Positions 53,207-61,533 of a DNA stretch of 64,000 nt are shown in pieces. The notes under the pieces are model-generated. The model saw only the letters and a list, made by a program, of their open reading frames with translations, was not told the origin of the DNA and searched no databases. Positions within the stretch are counted from its first letter, which is position 1; every line of letters begins with the position of its first letter. The translations under genes were made by a program, and so were the position numbers. Source of the DNA: Ignavibacteriota bacterium (GTDB lineage Bacteria > Bacteroidota > Ignavibacteria > SZUA-365); assembly GCA_016218045.1 (NCBI GenBank), contig JACRFB010000016.1, positions 50,591-114,590 of the forward strand, written 5' to 3'.

Positions 53207-54673
53207 ATGGAAAATGTGATACTGGGTGCATATCTCTTCTCACTTACCGTCCTCGCCCTGTTCGGCTCACACGGTTTCGTGATGGTCTACTACTATTTCA
53301 AGAACAGGGACAGGCGACCCGAGAAGAGAGCGCTGCTGGGTGACGAATACCCAGTGGTGACCGTTCAGCTTCCGGTGTTCAATGAACTGTACGTCGTCGA
53401 ACGATTGATCGACGCCGTGTGCAATCTGGATTACCCGAAAGACAAGCTCGAAATCCAGGTGCTTGACGATTCAACGGATGAGACAGTGTCGGTCGTTGCA
53501 GAAGCAGTGCAGCGAAAGCAGGAGCTGGGATTCGACATCTCCCAGGTTCGACGCAGTGACAGGGCCGGTTACAAGGCAGGGGCGCTCAGGTACGGCCTGA
53601 CGCTCGCGAAGGGCGAGTTTATCGCCATCTTCGATGCCGACTTTGTCCCCAGGTCGAACTTTCTGCAGGAGACCCTCCAGCATTTCGTTGGCAACCGCAT
53701 CGGCATGGTTCAGACCCGCTGGGAACATCTCAACACAGAGTACTCGTACCTGACGCGTGCGCAAGCCATCGCACTCGACGGCCATTTTGTGATCGAGCAG
53801 CAGGTCCGAAACAAGGCCGGCTTCTTCATCAATTTCAACGGTACTGCCGGCATATGGCGGAGGTCGTGTATTGAGGATGCGGGCAACTGGCAGGACGACA
53901 CCTTGACGGAGGATCTCGATCTGAGTTACCGTGCGCAACTGAAGGGCTGGAAATTTGTTTTCCTCAATGATGTGACCTCGCCCGCCGAGCTTCCGTCGGA
54001 GATCAACGCTCTCAAGTCGCAGCAGTTTCGGTGGACCAAGGGCGCGATAGAGACCTCAAAAAAAATTCTTCCTCTTGTTTGGAAGTCACGCCTTCCATTC
54101 CGTGTCAAGCTGCAGTCGACAATGCATCTGACGAACAACCTGGTCTTCCCGTTTATTCTTCTGACGGGTATTCTCAACGTGCCACTCATCTTTATCAAAC
54201 AGAGTGGTACACACGACACATTCTTCGCATTTATGTCGGTGTTTGTGCTGGCCTTTGTCAGCTCCTTCCTGTTCTACTTGTATTCGCAGAAGGATGTCCA
54301 CGCCGATTGGAAGAAACGGATTTTCCTCTTCCCCTTGTTCATGGCTGGGAGCATGGGTTTCGCGGTCAATAACACACGCGCAGTGCTCGAAGGACTGTTT
54401 AATAAGAAGAGCGCGTTCGTCCGCACGCCGAAGTATAAGATCGAAACCGGCGACGATAGCTGGAAGAATAAAAAATACACTGCGGCCAAGCGGAAGATCA
54501 CCTTCTCCGTACTCTTCGAGTTGTTTCTCGCCCTGTACTGTTTTATCGGGGTGGCTGCCTCGTTCTATTTCCTTGAAATCGCTGCAATCCCGTTCCAGGT
54601 ACTGTTCTTCCTCGGTTTCGGACTGGTCGGAATGATGTCCGTCCGTCACGCGATTCAGGCACGACACGCCTGA
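53207..54673 (+). CDS. Membrane-bound family 2 glycosyltransferase (processive type)
   Basis: This 488-residue protein has an N-terminal membrane helix (5-28), a cytosolic GT2 domain and C-terminal membrane helices. GT-A motifs: VTVQLPVFNE; the nucleotide-binding LDDSTDET; the DxD in IFDADFVP (143-145); the base in EDLDLSYRAQLKGW; and QQFRWTKGA, the QxxRW of processive enzymes such as cellulose or hyaluronan synthase-like proteins. It probably makes a membrane-linked or extruded polysaccharide or a glycolipid; the substrate is unknown. It follows lptE by 47 bp on the same strand and ends the miaB operon before a terminator. Confidence 0.9.
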   Translation: MENVILGAYLFSLTVLALFGSHGFVMVYYYFKNRDRRPEKRALLGDEYPVVTVQLPVFNELYVVERLIDAVCNLDYPKDKLEIQVLDDSTDETVSVVAEAVQRKQELGFDISQVRRSDRAGYKAGALRYGLTLAKGEFIAIFDADFVPRSNFLQETLQHFVGNRIGMVQTRWEHLNTEYSYLTRAQAIALDGHFVIEQQVRNKAGFFINFNGTAGIWRRSCIEDAGNWQDDTLTEDLDLSYRAQLKGWKFVFLNDVTSPAELPSEINALKSQQFRWTKGAIETSKKILPLVWKSRLPFRVKLQSTMHLTNNLVFPFILLTGILNVPLIFIKQSGTHDTFFAFMSVFVLAFVSSFLFYLYSQKDVHADWKKRIFLFPLFMAGSMGFAVNNTRAVLEGLFNKKSAFVRTPKYKIETGDDSWKNKKYTAAKRKITFSVLFELFLALYCFIGVAASFYFLEIAAIPFQVLFFLGFGLVGMMSVRHAIQARHA

Positions 54674-54693
54674 GATTTTTTTCTCCGTCCCGG

Positions 54694-54723
54694 GGCCACG
54701 ATCAACCGGTCGTGGCCTCTTTT
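54694..54723 (+). terminator. Rho-independent terminator of the miaB operon
   Basis: A perfect eight-base stem (54694-54701 and 54710-54717, eight-base loop) is followed by TCTTTT, 20 bp past the GT2 stop. It overlaps an apparent GTG start (54712) of the next gene, which argues for the ATG at 54754 instead. Confidence 0.75.
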
Positions 54724-54753
54724 GTAACCGCCATCAAACACAGCCGCACGCGC

Positions 54754-55608
54754 ATGGATAACCGGACGTTCGTGATGTACGGCGAGGTGTTGCAGCAGCA
54801 TCCTGCATCCATCGCATTTGCTCGGCTTGCCGCACAGCATCTGGCGGGGGGCAGTCTCGCAGCAGCTCTGCGGCTGGCGCAGCAGGGAGTGTCGCACCAT
54901 CCGGGATACATCTCCGGGTGGATCGTGCTTGCCCGGATACAGTGCGCGCAACACCGCTTTGGCGATGCACGACGTGCGCTCGCAAATGCGGCGGCACAAT
55001 ATCCTGACAATGCCGCGGTCGCTGCTTTGCGCGCCATGATAGATGCCGCGGAGATGCAGATGCCCACGGACCATGGTATTCTCGACGCACAACGACGTGT
55101 GCTTAGTGATGAGGGGTTGAGCGTTCCGCAGGAGAAGGGACCACGTCGCGGTGTCAGCAAGGTCGATGATCTTATCCCGGGTATGGAGTCGTTCCTCGTT
55201 CAATCACAGGGTGCAAGCCCTTTGGATGCAGTCTCGCGTCAGCACCAGGATGCTGGGAACATGCAGACGGGCGGCGTATCGGGTGAGATTGATCAGATAA
55301 ACGATCCAGACGAACGAACAGAGCTGGAGAGACTCGCGCACACACTCGAATCGGCACGCCTATCCGTCTCGCCGGTCGAAAGTGATGAGAAAGCTGATCC
55401 TGAATGGACCGAACTTCCTCATCCGGTGGACTACAGCACTCGGCCTGTCACACGAACACTTGCGGAGATATACGTGGGCCAGGGCAATATCCACGAGGCG
55501 ATTGAGATTTATCTCACGCTCTGCGCAAAATATCCGGACAATCAAGACGAGTATATCTCGCGCATTGCGGATCTTCGCCGCATGCTCGACAGCCAAGCCG
55601 GGAGCTGA
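54754..55608 (+). CDS. TPR-repeat protein
   Basis: This 284-residue protein has tetratricopeptide-type helices in two places. The N-terminal repeats lie at residues about 5-115 (ASIAFARLAAQHLAGGSLAAALRLAQQG, then SGWIVLARIQCAQHRFGDARRALANAA). A final repeat is near residues 235-270 (RTLAEIYVGQGNIHEAIEIYLTLCAKYPD). The middle is polar and low in structure. There is no signal peptide, so a cytoplasmic scaffold role is inferred. The start was set at the ATG at 54754, because the GTG 14 codons earlier sits inside the terminator stem. It forms its own unit after the miaB operon. Confidence 0.78.
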   Translation: MDNRTFVMYGEVLQQHPASIAFARLAAQHLAGGSLAAALRLAQQGVSHHPGYISGWIVLARIQCAQHRFGDARRALANAAAQYPDNAAVAALRAMIDAAEMQMPTDHGILDAQRRVLSDEGLSVPQEKGPRRGVSKVDDLIPGMESFLVQSQGASPLDAVSRQHQDAGNMQTGGVSGEIDQINDPDERTELERLAHTLESARLSVSPVESDEKADPEWTELPHPVDYSTRPVTRTLAEIYVGQGNIHEAIEIYLTLCAKYPDNQDEYISRIADLRRMLDSQAGS

Positions 55609-55696
55609 ATTTTTTTCGTCTTTTGCGGGAACATTTTTTCCGTTTCGTGCATACAAGGTGTGGAGCCGGTTGTTCCACCCAAAACACGGAGGAAAG

Positions 55697-56089
55697 ATGC
55701 CTTACCCGCGAACGAGTTGTTGGTCCTATCTGATTCTCCATCCGAGGCGTGATGTACCCTCGCACGAGAATCCTGAAGTTTCTGTGTCACGTCTGCGGCG
55801 TGCGGGGGAGGAACAAGGTGCGGTTCTTGCAGACATTGGTTTCGGGGCGCGAACCGTGCATTGCCTCGCCCTGCTATCGCATCCCTCCACCGTCCACCGG
55901 ACCGTACGAGCGCTGGCGGGCGCGATAGGACGAACCGACTGTCTCTATTCTGCCTGCAGTGTCGATCCCGGCAGTCTGGAGCATGTGCGGGCGAGTATTG
56001 CGGCACTGTGCCGAGAGTCAATACCCGCATCCCGGTTGTGTTGCGGGCACACCACAACGCGGGAGTTGCAACCGCTTCCGGCACGTTGA
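55697..56089 (+). CDS. Small protein of unknown function
   Basis: This 130-residue frame begins at the ATG at 55697, with GGAGG five bases upstream, the best ribosome binding site in the vicinity. The product starts MPYPRTSCWSYLILHPRRDVPSH. It has an acidic middle (RAGEEQGAVLADIGFGARTVHCL) and Cys residues near its end (SACSVD, AALC, RLCC). No known motif was recognised, and there is no obvious signal or membrane helix. It lies between the TPR gene and a terminator serving the convergent M16 genes. Coding status rests mainly on the ribosome binding site, so it could be spurious. Confidence 0.45.
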   Translation: MPYPRTSCWSYLILHPRRDVPSHENPEVSVSRLRRAGEEQGAVLADIGFGARTVHCLALLSHPSTVHRTVRALAGAIGRTDCLYSACSVDPGSLEHVRASIAALCRESIPASRLCCGHTTTRELQPLPAR

Positions 56090-56149
56090 CACGCGCTGGG
56101 CTGTTGTAATCCCCTGATCGAGTCCGAAAGGGAGACGGAGCGGCAGGGG

Positions 56150-56190
56150 CAAAACGCCGAACGCCCCATGGGAGAGGGGCGTTCGGCGTT
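56150..56190 (-). terminator. Terminator of the M16 gene pair
   Basis: On the minus strand a perfect 15-bp stem (56176-56190 and 56153-56167, eight-base loop) is followed by four U (AAAA at 56151-56154), about 45 bp past the stop of the second M16 gene. It is also positioned to stop transcription of the convergent small gene. Confidence 0.85.
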
Positions 56191-56233
56191 CGGGTTACTG
56201 TAACCGGTGGGCGCGCCCACCAGACAGGTCTTG

Positions 56234-58348
56234 TTACTTGGCCTTGAATGTATCGTCGGGAACAGTGCCGTTCTGCACGTACTTGACGACTTCCATTTCC
56301 ATGGCCATCATTCCCGCATCCATTTTCACTTTGAAGGGCAACATGACACCATCCACCAGTCTATAGTCGCCGTAAGAGACCATGATCGCCTGTTCGCCTG
56401 CTGGTGTTTTTTGCATCGTTTCTTCACCGAGCAATAAATACGTGGACGCATCGATGAAGTAGGTGCCGGTCCCATGAGTGCGTTTGATCGTAAGAACGTA
56501 CGCCGGTTTGCCATCGACAGGCTTTTTACCGGTGACTGCCACGGTATACCCGAGTTCTTTGTAACGGAGCAACTCGTTAAAAATGTCCTTCTCGAGTTCC
56601 TGCGCCAATTCCTCTCCTTCGAGAACTATGGGTTCAGGAGCCATAGGGCTGGTCGATACCACGGTTGTGCCATCGTTCCATTTTTCCTGCACCATCTCCT
56701 GACCCATGAAATTCAACACGGTCCTCTGATAACTTTTATTCGGGGCCTTCTTGATGTCGGACATGGTTCCTTGAATGCTCTGGCCCTGGAAGTTCATTGT
56801 GATTGTGCCTTCAAGGCTGCGGTCCTTCACGGCAGACATTTTATCCGCCCCACCGAGTGCCTGTATATGACGTGCAATCAGCGTCTCGGCGTCGATGTCG
56901 GGTTTGGCCATGGCACTCGCGTCGATCGGTTGCATGTCCGGATCGTACATCTTCACAGTGCCGAAGGCCTTCAAGGATTCCAGCAGTGCTGATGCATCGC
57001 CCACCGCAGTTATGGCGACATTGTCGGGACGGAGATACTGTCGGGCGATCCTTCGCAGGTCCTCGGGTGTCGCCTTCATGATTTTATTGACGTACGTCGC
57101 GTAGTAATCTTTTGACAGTCCGTACAGATCGATATCCTGGACGCGCTGCGCAGTTCTGGCGGGCGACTCGAGACTCAGAAGATATGTGCCTGCGAGATAC
57201 TGTTTGTGCATGTCGAGTTCGTCGGCGGGAATTGGCTCATCCTGCAGGCGTTTCATTTCGTGGAGGATCTCTTTGATGGATGAATCCGTGGCAACTCGTC
57301 TGACACTGGCTGTGGCGGTCCAGATTCCGGCTTGCTTCCGCCCATCAGCGCTGCAATATGCCCCGTAGGTGAAGCCGTGTTTTTCGCGCAGGTTGTTGTA
57401 CAGACGCGAGCTGGATCCTCCCCCAAGCAGCGAGTTGAGCAGTCCGAAAAGCGGCCAGTCGGGGTTGTTACGCGGCATGCCCGTTGTGACAATCGAGAGC
57501 GTGGTCTGCGTCTGCGTGCTGCCGAGATCCACAAGATGCACAGTGGATGTGGTGATCGGCTCCGGCAGGGGAAAGTCGGATTTCGGTGCTGCGCCGGTCT
57601 TCCAACTTCCGAAATACTTTTCCAGAATCGGGAGAATTTCCTTCGGAGAAACATCACCCACAATGGCGATGGACGTATTGTTGGGAATGAAATACCGAGT
57701 GTGAAAACCGACGAGGTCTTCGCGTTTGATCGCGGAGACGGTGGCCTCCGTTTCGAAGTTTGCGTATGGGTGCCGATTGAAGCCGCGCGTGATTTCGAGA
57801 CGTGACGAGATTTCCTCGGGAGATTTTTTGTTCACAGCAAGGCCTGAAAGGATCTGCTTGCGCGTTTTGTCCAGTTCCTCTTCGGGAAACGTCGGACGGA
57901 AAAGAGCATCTGTCATCAATTCGAGGATTTTCTGCATATGCTTTTTCAAGCCCGAGCCGGAGAGTGACATCATGTCGTCAGCGGCGGATGCCCCGATGTT
58001 GATGCCGTGAAAATCCGATTCCTTTGCAAAGGCAAGAGCATTGCGTGTCGTGGTACCCTTTGTCAGAAGGTCCGCCGCGATGGACGCGAGGCCGGACTTC
58101 TCCTTGCCGTCAAATTCTGAGCCGGACTTGATCAAGAGCCGGAATGTGACAAGAGGTTGCTCAGTATCTTGGACGACAAAGACTTTCAGTCCATTCTTGA
58201 GCGTCGATTCATGGAAGGCGGGGAATGCGGCTTTTGGGGCCGGACCCGGAGAGGGCTTTTTAGTACGGTCGACCTGGGCAAAAACACCTGACGCGGTAAA
58301 TAAGGCCAGGATGAGCAGGTACGGGAGAGCTTTTCGTGCAATGTTCAT
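56234..58348 (-). CDS. M16-family peptidase-like subunit lacking the zinc motif
   Basis: This 704-residue protein has a signal peptide (MNIARKALPYLLILALFTASGVFAQ) and two M16 half-domains. At the usual HxxEH position it reads GLASIAADLLTKG, so no zinc can be bound as in active members. It retains the C-terminal-half GGGSSSRLYNNLREKHGFTYGAY segment that binds substrate in M16B partners. A C-terminal extension (from about residue 485, LIARHIQALGGADKMSAV) has a beta-rich LolA-like character. It probably heterodimerises with the active M16 encoded just upstream, like mitochondrial-processing-peptidase-type pairs. The start was set at the ATG at 58348, with AGGA upstream; an ATG at 58378 would overlap the upstream stop. 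Confidence 0.9.
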   Translation of the reverse strand: MNIARKALPYLLILALFTASGVFAQVDRTKKPSPGPAPKAAFPAFHESTLKNGLKVFVVQDTEQPLVTFRLLIKSGSEFDGKEKSGLASIAADLLTKGTTTRNALAFAKESDFHGINIGASAADDMMSLSGSGLKKHMQKILELMTDALFRPTFPEEELDKTRKQILSGLAVNKKSPEEISSRLEITRGFNRHPYANFETEATVSAIKREDLVGFHTRYFIPNNTSIAIVGDVSPKEILPILEKYFGSWKTGAAPKSDFPLPEPITTSTVHLVDLGSTQTQTTLSIVTTGMPRNNPDWPLFGLLNSLLGGGSSSRLYNNLREKHGFTYGAYCSADGRKQAGIWTATASVRRVATDSSIKEILHEMKRLQDEPIPADELDMHKQYLAGTYLLSLESPARTAQRVQDIDLYGLSKDYYATYVNKIMKATPEDLRRIARQYLRPDNVAITAVGDASALLESLKAFGTVKMYDPDMQPIDASAMAKPDIDAETLIARHIQALGGADKMSAVKDRSLEGTITMNFQGQSIQGTMSDIKKAPNKSYQRTVLNFMGQEMVQEKWNDGTTVVSTSPMAPEPIVLEGEELAQELEKDIFNELLRYKELGYTVAVTGKKPVDGKPAYVLTIKRTHGTGTYFIDASTYLLLGEETMQKTPAGEQAIMVSYGDYRLVDGVMLPFKVKMDAGMMAMEMEVVKYVQNGTVPDDTFKAK

Positions 58349-58374
58349 GACTGTATTCCTTGTGCTGGCCTGCA

Positions 58375-59706
58375 TCATTTCTGTTTCTGATCCATGACAA
58401 CGTACTGAATGATATTGCGGCGCATGGGCTGCAAATACGTGGTTGCCACGCGTCGGATGTCGTCGCGTTTCACCGACATGAAGCGCGCAAACTCCTCGTT
58501 TATCAGATTCGTGTTGTCGTAGAACAGGGAATAGTATGCGAGACTCGACAGCTTGCCGTCAAGCGAGGTAAGACCAGCGATAAATTCCGCTTCCTTGCTG
58601 TTCCGCAGCTTCTGGAATTCTTCCTCAGTGATGCCCTCGTTCTGGATACGGGCGATTTCTTCGTCGATCGCCTTTTTAAGCGCGTCCATCTCCACGCCCT
58701 GATTGGCAATGGCGTAGAACGCAAACATGCCTGCCTGATCAAGCGAGAAGGGAAATCCGGCCGCAGCGAGGGCGAGCTGATCCTTGTCGACAAGCCGCTG
58801 GTAGAGGCGCGAGCTGTTGCCGGCGGAGAGCGCTGATCCGAGGAACTCGAGGGCATAGGCATCGGGGTGGCGCTGATTCACTGTCACATAGGTCTGGATC
58901 ACAGCCGGAAGCGGCGTGTTCTTTTCCTCGATGGTGACTGTGCGCGCTTCTTTCTGATCAGGAATGGTGACCGTCACGCGCGGAGGAGTCGGTCCCGATG
59001 GAATGCTGCTGAAGTATTCCTCAATCCACTTTTTTGTCTGCACGAAGTCGATGTCGCCGCCGACAACAAGGCATGCGTTATTCGGCAGATAGTATTTTTT
59101 GTGGAAAGATGTGAATTCCTCACGTGTGGCGCGGTTGATGTCTTCAGGATTGCCGATGGGAGTCCACTCGTACTGCGTCCCGCCGAACGTGTGTTTGAAC
59201 AGATTCTCCTGAATCGTAGCATACGGACGCCCCTCGTAGCGCTGCTTCAATTCCTCCTTTACCACCTTGCGCTGCGTCTCAATTCCAAGGGAATCGATCG
59301 CGAGAGAGAGCATCCGGTCTGATTCGATCCACAATGCGAGCTGCAGTTGATTGGCCGGCACCTTGAAAAAATAGTCGGTCCGATCATTCGATGTCGACGC
59401 ATTGTTGAGCCCGCCGGCGGACGAGATGAATTTGTCGATCTCTCCGCGTTTGACATTGGCTGAACCTTCAAACATCAGGTGTTCAAAAAAATGGGCGAAG
59501 CCGGTACGGCCGCTTACTTCATCTTTTGAACCTACTTTGTACAGCAGATACGTCATCGCGGTCGGAGCGGTGCGGTCGGCGTGGAGGATGACACGCAAGC
59601 CGTTCTTGAGTGTGTACTCTTCGAACTGGATGGGCTTAAAATCCTGCGCCGTCGCCCGCGCGAGGAACGCGGCGCCGATGGCGCAGAACAGAAGAAAACG
59701 TTTCAT
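58375..59706 (-). CDS. M16-family zinc peptidase, active subunit
   Basis: This 443-residue exported protease has signal MKRFLLFCAIGAAFLARATAQ. The zinc motif is H72-F-F-E75-H76 (GFAHFFEHLMFEGS), and the extra Glu of the active site lies downstream in KVVKEELKQRYE. It has single-gene M16B length. Its stop lies within a few bases of the alternative ATGATG start of the next gene, so the two are translationally linked. The HAD phosphatase gene ends 37 bp upstream on the same strand. It is likely periplasmic, degrading peptides or processing precursors. Confidence 0.94.
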   Translation of the reverse strand: MKRFLLFCAIGAAFLARATAQDFKPIQFEEYTLKNGLRVILHADRTAPTAMTYLLYKVGSKDEVSGRTGFAHFFEHLMFEGSANVKRGEIDKFISSAGGLNNASTSNDRTDYFFKVPANQLQLALWIESDRMLSLAIDSLGIETQRKVVKEELKQRYEGRPYATIQENLFKHTFGGTQYEWTPIGNPEDINRATREEFTSFHKKYYLPNNACLVVGGDIDFVQTKKWIEEYFSSIPSGPTPPRVTVTIPDQKEARTVTIEEKNTPLPAVIQTYVTVNQRHPDAYALEFLGSALSAGNSSRLYQRLVDKDQLALAAAGFPFSLDQAGMFAFYAIANQGVEMDALKKAIDEEIARIQNEGITEEEFQKLRNSKEAEFIAGLTSLDGKLSSLAYYSLFYDNTNLINEEFARFMSVKRDDIRRVATTYLQPMRRNIIQYVVMDQKQK

Positions 59707-59743
59707 AACAGTGGTCCTGAAGTGGGTGGTGTCGGAGTAACGT

Positions 59744-60406
59744 TTATTCATCGCCGGGGGCACCTGACGCCAAGGCGGGGTGCTCGAGAAGTTCGCGAAC
59801 GTCATGCACGATATAATCTGCTTCCTGCAGATACGATGCGTCGAGCGTTGTCTCGATTGCGATACAGCGCATACCGGCGTTCTTCGCGGATTCGATGCCG
59901 AGCGGTGCGTTTTCAACCACGAGGCAGTCTGCCGGTGTGAGTCCGAGGTGATTCATGGCTGCGAGATATGGGTCCGGAGCCGGTTTTGCGCGATGCACTT
60001 CGTCGCCTGAAATCAGGAAATCGAAGAAGGCGCGTTTGCCGGGATCCAATGACTTCTCCAAATTCTTGCGTGCGGATGCGGTGACCAGAGCCGTGCGCAG
60101 ACCCCGCTCACGCAACGCTTGAATGACGTCGAAAACACCCGGGTACTCGGTCACATGCACGATGGAACGGTAATATTCGCGCTTACGGTTGATAAAATCC
60201 GCGTACGAGGATTCGGGGATGCTTACTCCGGCCTCTTCCAGGAGAACAGGCAGGATTTCCCTTGATGCGCGTCCCTCATGCAGCAGTATCGAATGCTCGG
60301 AGATGCTTCCCCCCAACTCCGAAAACATGTGCTCCCACGCGAGATAGTGATAATGAATCGTATTGACGATCACTCCGTCGAGGTCAAAAAGAACCGCCTG
60401 AATCAT
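59744..60406 (-). CDS. HAD-family phosphatase (beta-phosphoglucomutase-like)
   Basis: This 220-residue HAD hydrolase has motif I LFDLDGVIVNT with the nucleophile Asp, motif II LVTASA, motif III Lys in KPAPDPY and motif IV VVENAPLGIESAKNAGM. The cap domain (residues about 18-85) is of the C1 type used by beta-phosphoglucomutase and phosphoglycolate phosphatase. The reaction is probably hydrolysis or mutase action on a sugar phosphate; the exact substrate is not fixed by sequence. It is upstream of the M16 pair on the same strand, with a 37-bp gap, and may share their transcript. Confidence 0.9.
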   Translation of the reverse strand: MIQAVLFDLDGVIVNTIHYHYLAWEHMFSELGGSISEHSILLHEGRASREILPVLLEEAGVSIPESSYADFINRKREYYRSIVHVTEYPGVFDVIQALRERGLRTALVTASARKNLEKSLDPGKRAFFDFLISGDEVHRAKPAPDPYLAAMNHLGLTPADCLVVENAPLGIESAKNAGMRCIAIETTLDASYLQEADYIVHDVRELLEHPALASGAPGDE

Positions 60407-60493
60407 TCGCGTCCGTGTTAAATATCCGAAAAAGAATATCCTACAAACATAAGAAAACCGGCGCGATAATCACGGTGGCGAATTTCATCCCTG

Positions 60494-61168
60494 TCAGGGA
60501 TTCAGCAGTGCGTCGGCCAATTCAGGTCCATACGCGAAAACGAGAAAAAGTTGCAGGATCGTGAGGATCACACCCGCTAGAGTTCCGGCCACGACTTGCG
60601 CCACATTGTGCGATCCGAGGTGAACGCGCGACCATCCCAGTAAAACAAGAAATGGTGCTGCAACGATGAGCCACGGCCCTGTGATCGGAACCAGCGCGCT
60701 CAGGGGTCCGGTAGTGCCCATCATGTGTGCACTTATTTTCCAGAAACGGTTGATAATCGCCAGGATGAGGGTGTTGACGGAATAACACCAGAGGAGACCC
60801 CATAAAAACATCGAAGCGTCGAGTACCATGAGGACGATCATACCGACCAGCGAGGTGGCTACGCTGAACAGATACGGTCCATCGCGCTGCGAGCGCTCTG
60901 GAACGTCGTACGCTCCCACACGACCCCTGTGGGTCAACCACAAGACGAATGCGATCTGGATGCCCCCGGAAGCGGCTACAGCGGTGCTCCAGACAGCAGC
61001 GAGATGCGCGAGACCGCCATGCTCGTAGTGCAGAACATAGAACGTGCAGACAATGGCCGCGGGCACAGGAGGCACCATCAGGACCGAGGCGGCGCGCGCG
61101 ATGGAAGTGGGGTTCATGACTCGAGGAACCGTCGACCGCGTGACTTCGTTGAGTATTCGGTTGGACAC
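60494..61168 (-). CDS. PAP2-like integral membrane protein
   Basis: This 224-residue protein has about six membrane helices. PAP2-type motifs are partial: KISAHMMG stands for the second motif and WSRVHLGSHNVAQVVAG for the third, where the usual Asp is Gln. Such Bacteroidota variants are often annotated PAP2 phosphatase; activity towards lipid phosphates is uncertain. The start was set at the GTG at 61168, because GGAGATTACAAT precedes it with good spacing. An ATG at 61198 in frame would overlap the ferredoxin start region. It is divergent from the ferredoxin, with only 23 bp between start codons. Confidence 0.78.
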   Translation of the reverse strand: MSNRILNEVTRSTVPRVMNPTSIARAASVLMVPPVPAAIVCTFYVLHYEHGGLAHLAAVWSTAVAASGGIQIAFVLWLTHRGRVGAYDVPERSQRDGPYLFSVATSLVGMIVLMVLDASMFLWGLLWCYSVNTLILAIINRFWKISAHMMGTTGPLSALVPITGPWLIVAAPFLVLLGWSRVHLGSHNVAQVVAGTLAGVILTILQLFLVFAYGPELADALLNP

Positions 61169-61191
61169 ATTGTAATCTCCGAGGCAAAAGC

Positions 61192-61524
61192 ATGACACGT
61201 TTCGAAAGGCACGTATTCATTTGCGAGAATCAGCGGCCGGAAGGTCACCCTCGCGGCTGTTGCGCAAACAAAGGATCAAAGGAAGTGCGTGCGCGTTTCC
61301 GCGAGGCGCTCCGCAGCATGGGCCTGAATGATGTGATCCGGGCGAATAGCGCCGGGTGCCTGGATGCCTGCGAGTTTGGCGTGAGTCTGGTGGTCTATCC
61401 TGACGCCGTATGGTATGGTGGCGTCACAGTCGACGATGTCGAAGAGATTGTGGAATCCCATATCGTGGGCGGGACCCCGGTGGAGCGTCTCCGAATAAAG
61501 GACGCAGCGTACGGTCACGTCTGA
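61192..61524 (+). CDS. [2Fe-2S] thioredoxin-like ferredoxin
   Basis: This 110-residue protein of the Shethna/HoxE-like [2Fe-2S] ferredoxin family has cluster Cys in FICENQRPEGHPRGCCANKG and SAGCLDACEFG, with the typical spacing. The C-terminus ends with a VDDVEEIVESHI helix. It serves as a small soluble electron carrier; partners are unknown. The start is the ATG at 61192 with GAGG eight bases upstream. It is convergent with the DJ-1-like gene, nine bases apart at the stops. Confidence 0.9.
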   Translation: MTRFERHVFICENQRPEGHPRGCCANKGSKEVRARFREALRSMGLNDVIRANSAGCLDACEFGVSLVVYPDAVWYGGVTVDDVEEIVESHIVGGTPVERLRIKDAAYGHV

Positions 61525-61533
61525 AGCCGCTAG

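Noticed and set aside
54712..54753. Upstream GTG start for the TPR protein
   Set aside because: It lies inside the stem of a terminator of the preceding operon, so the ATG at 54754 is preferred.
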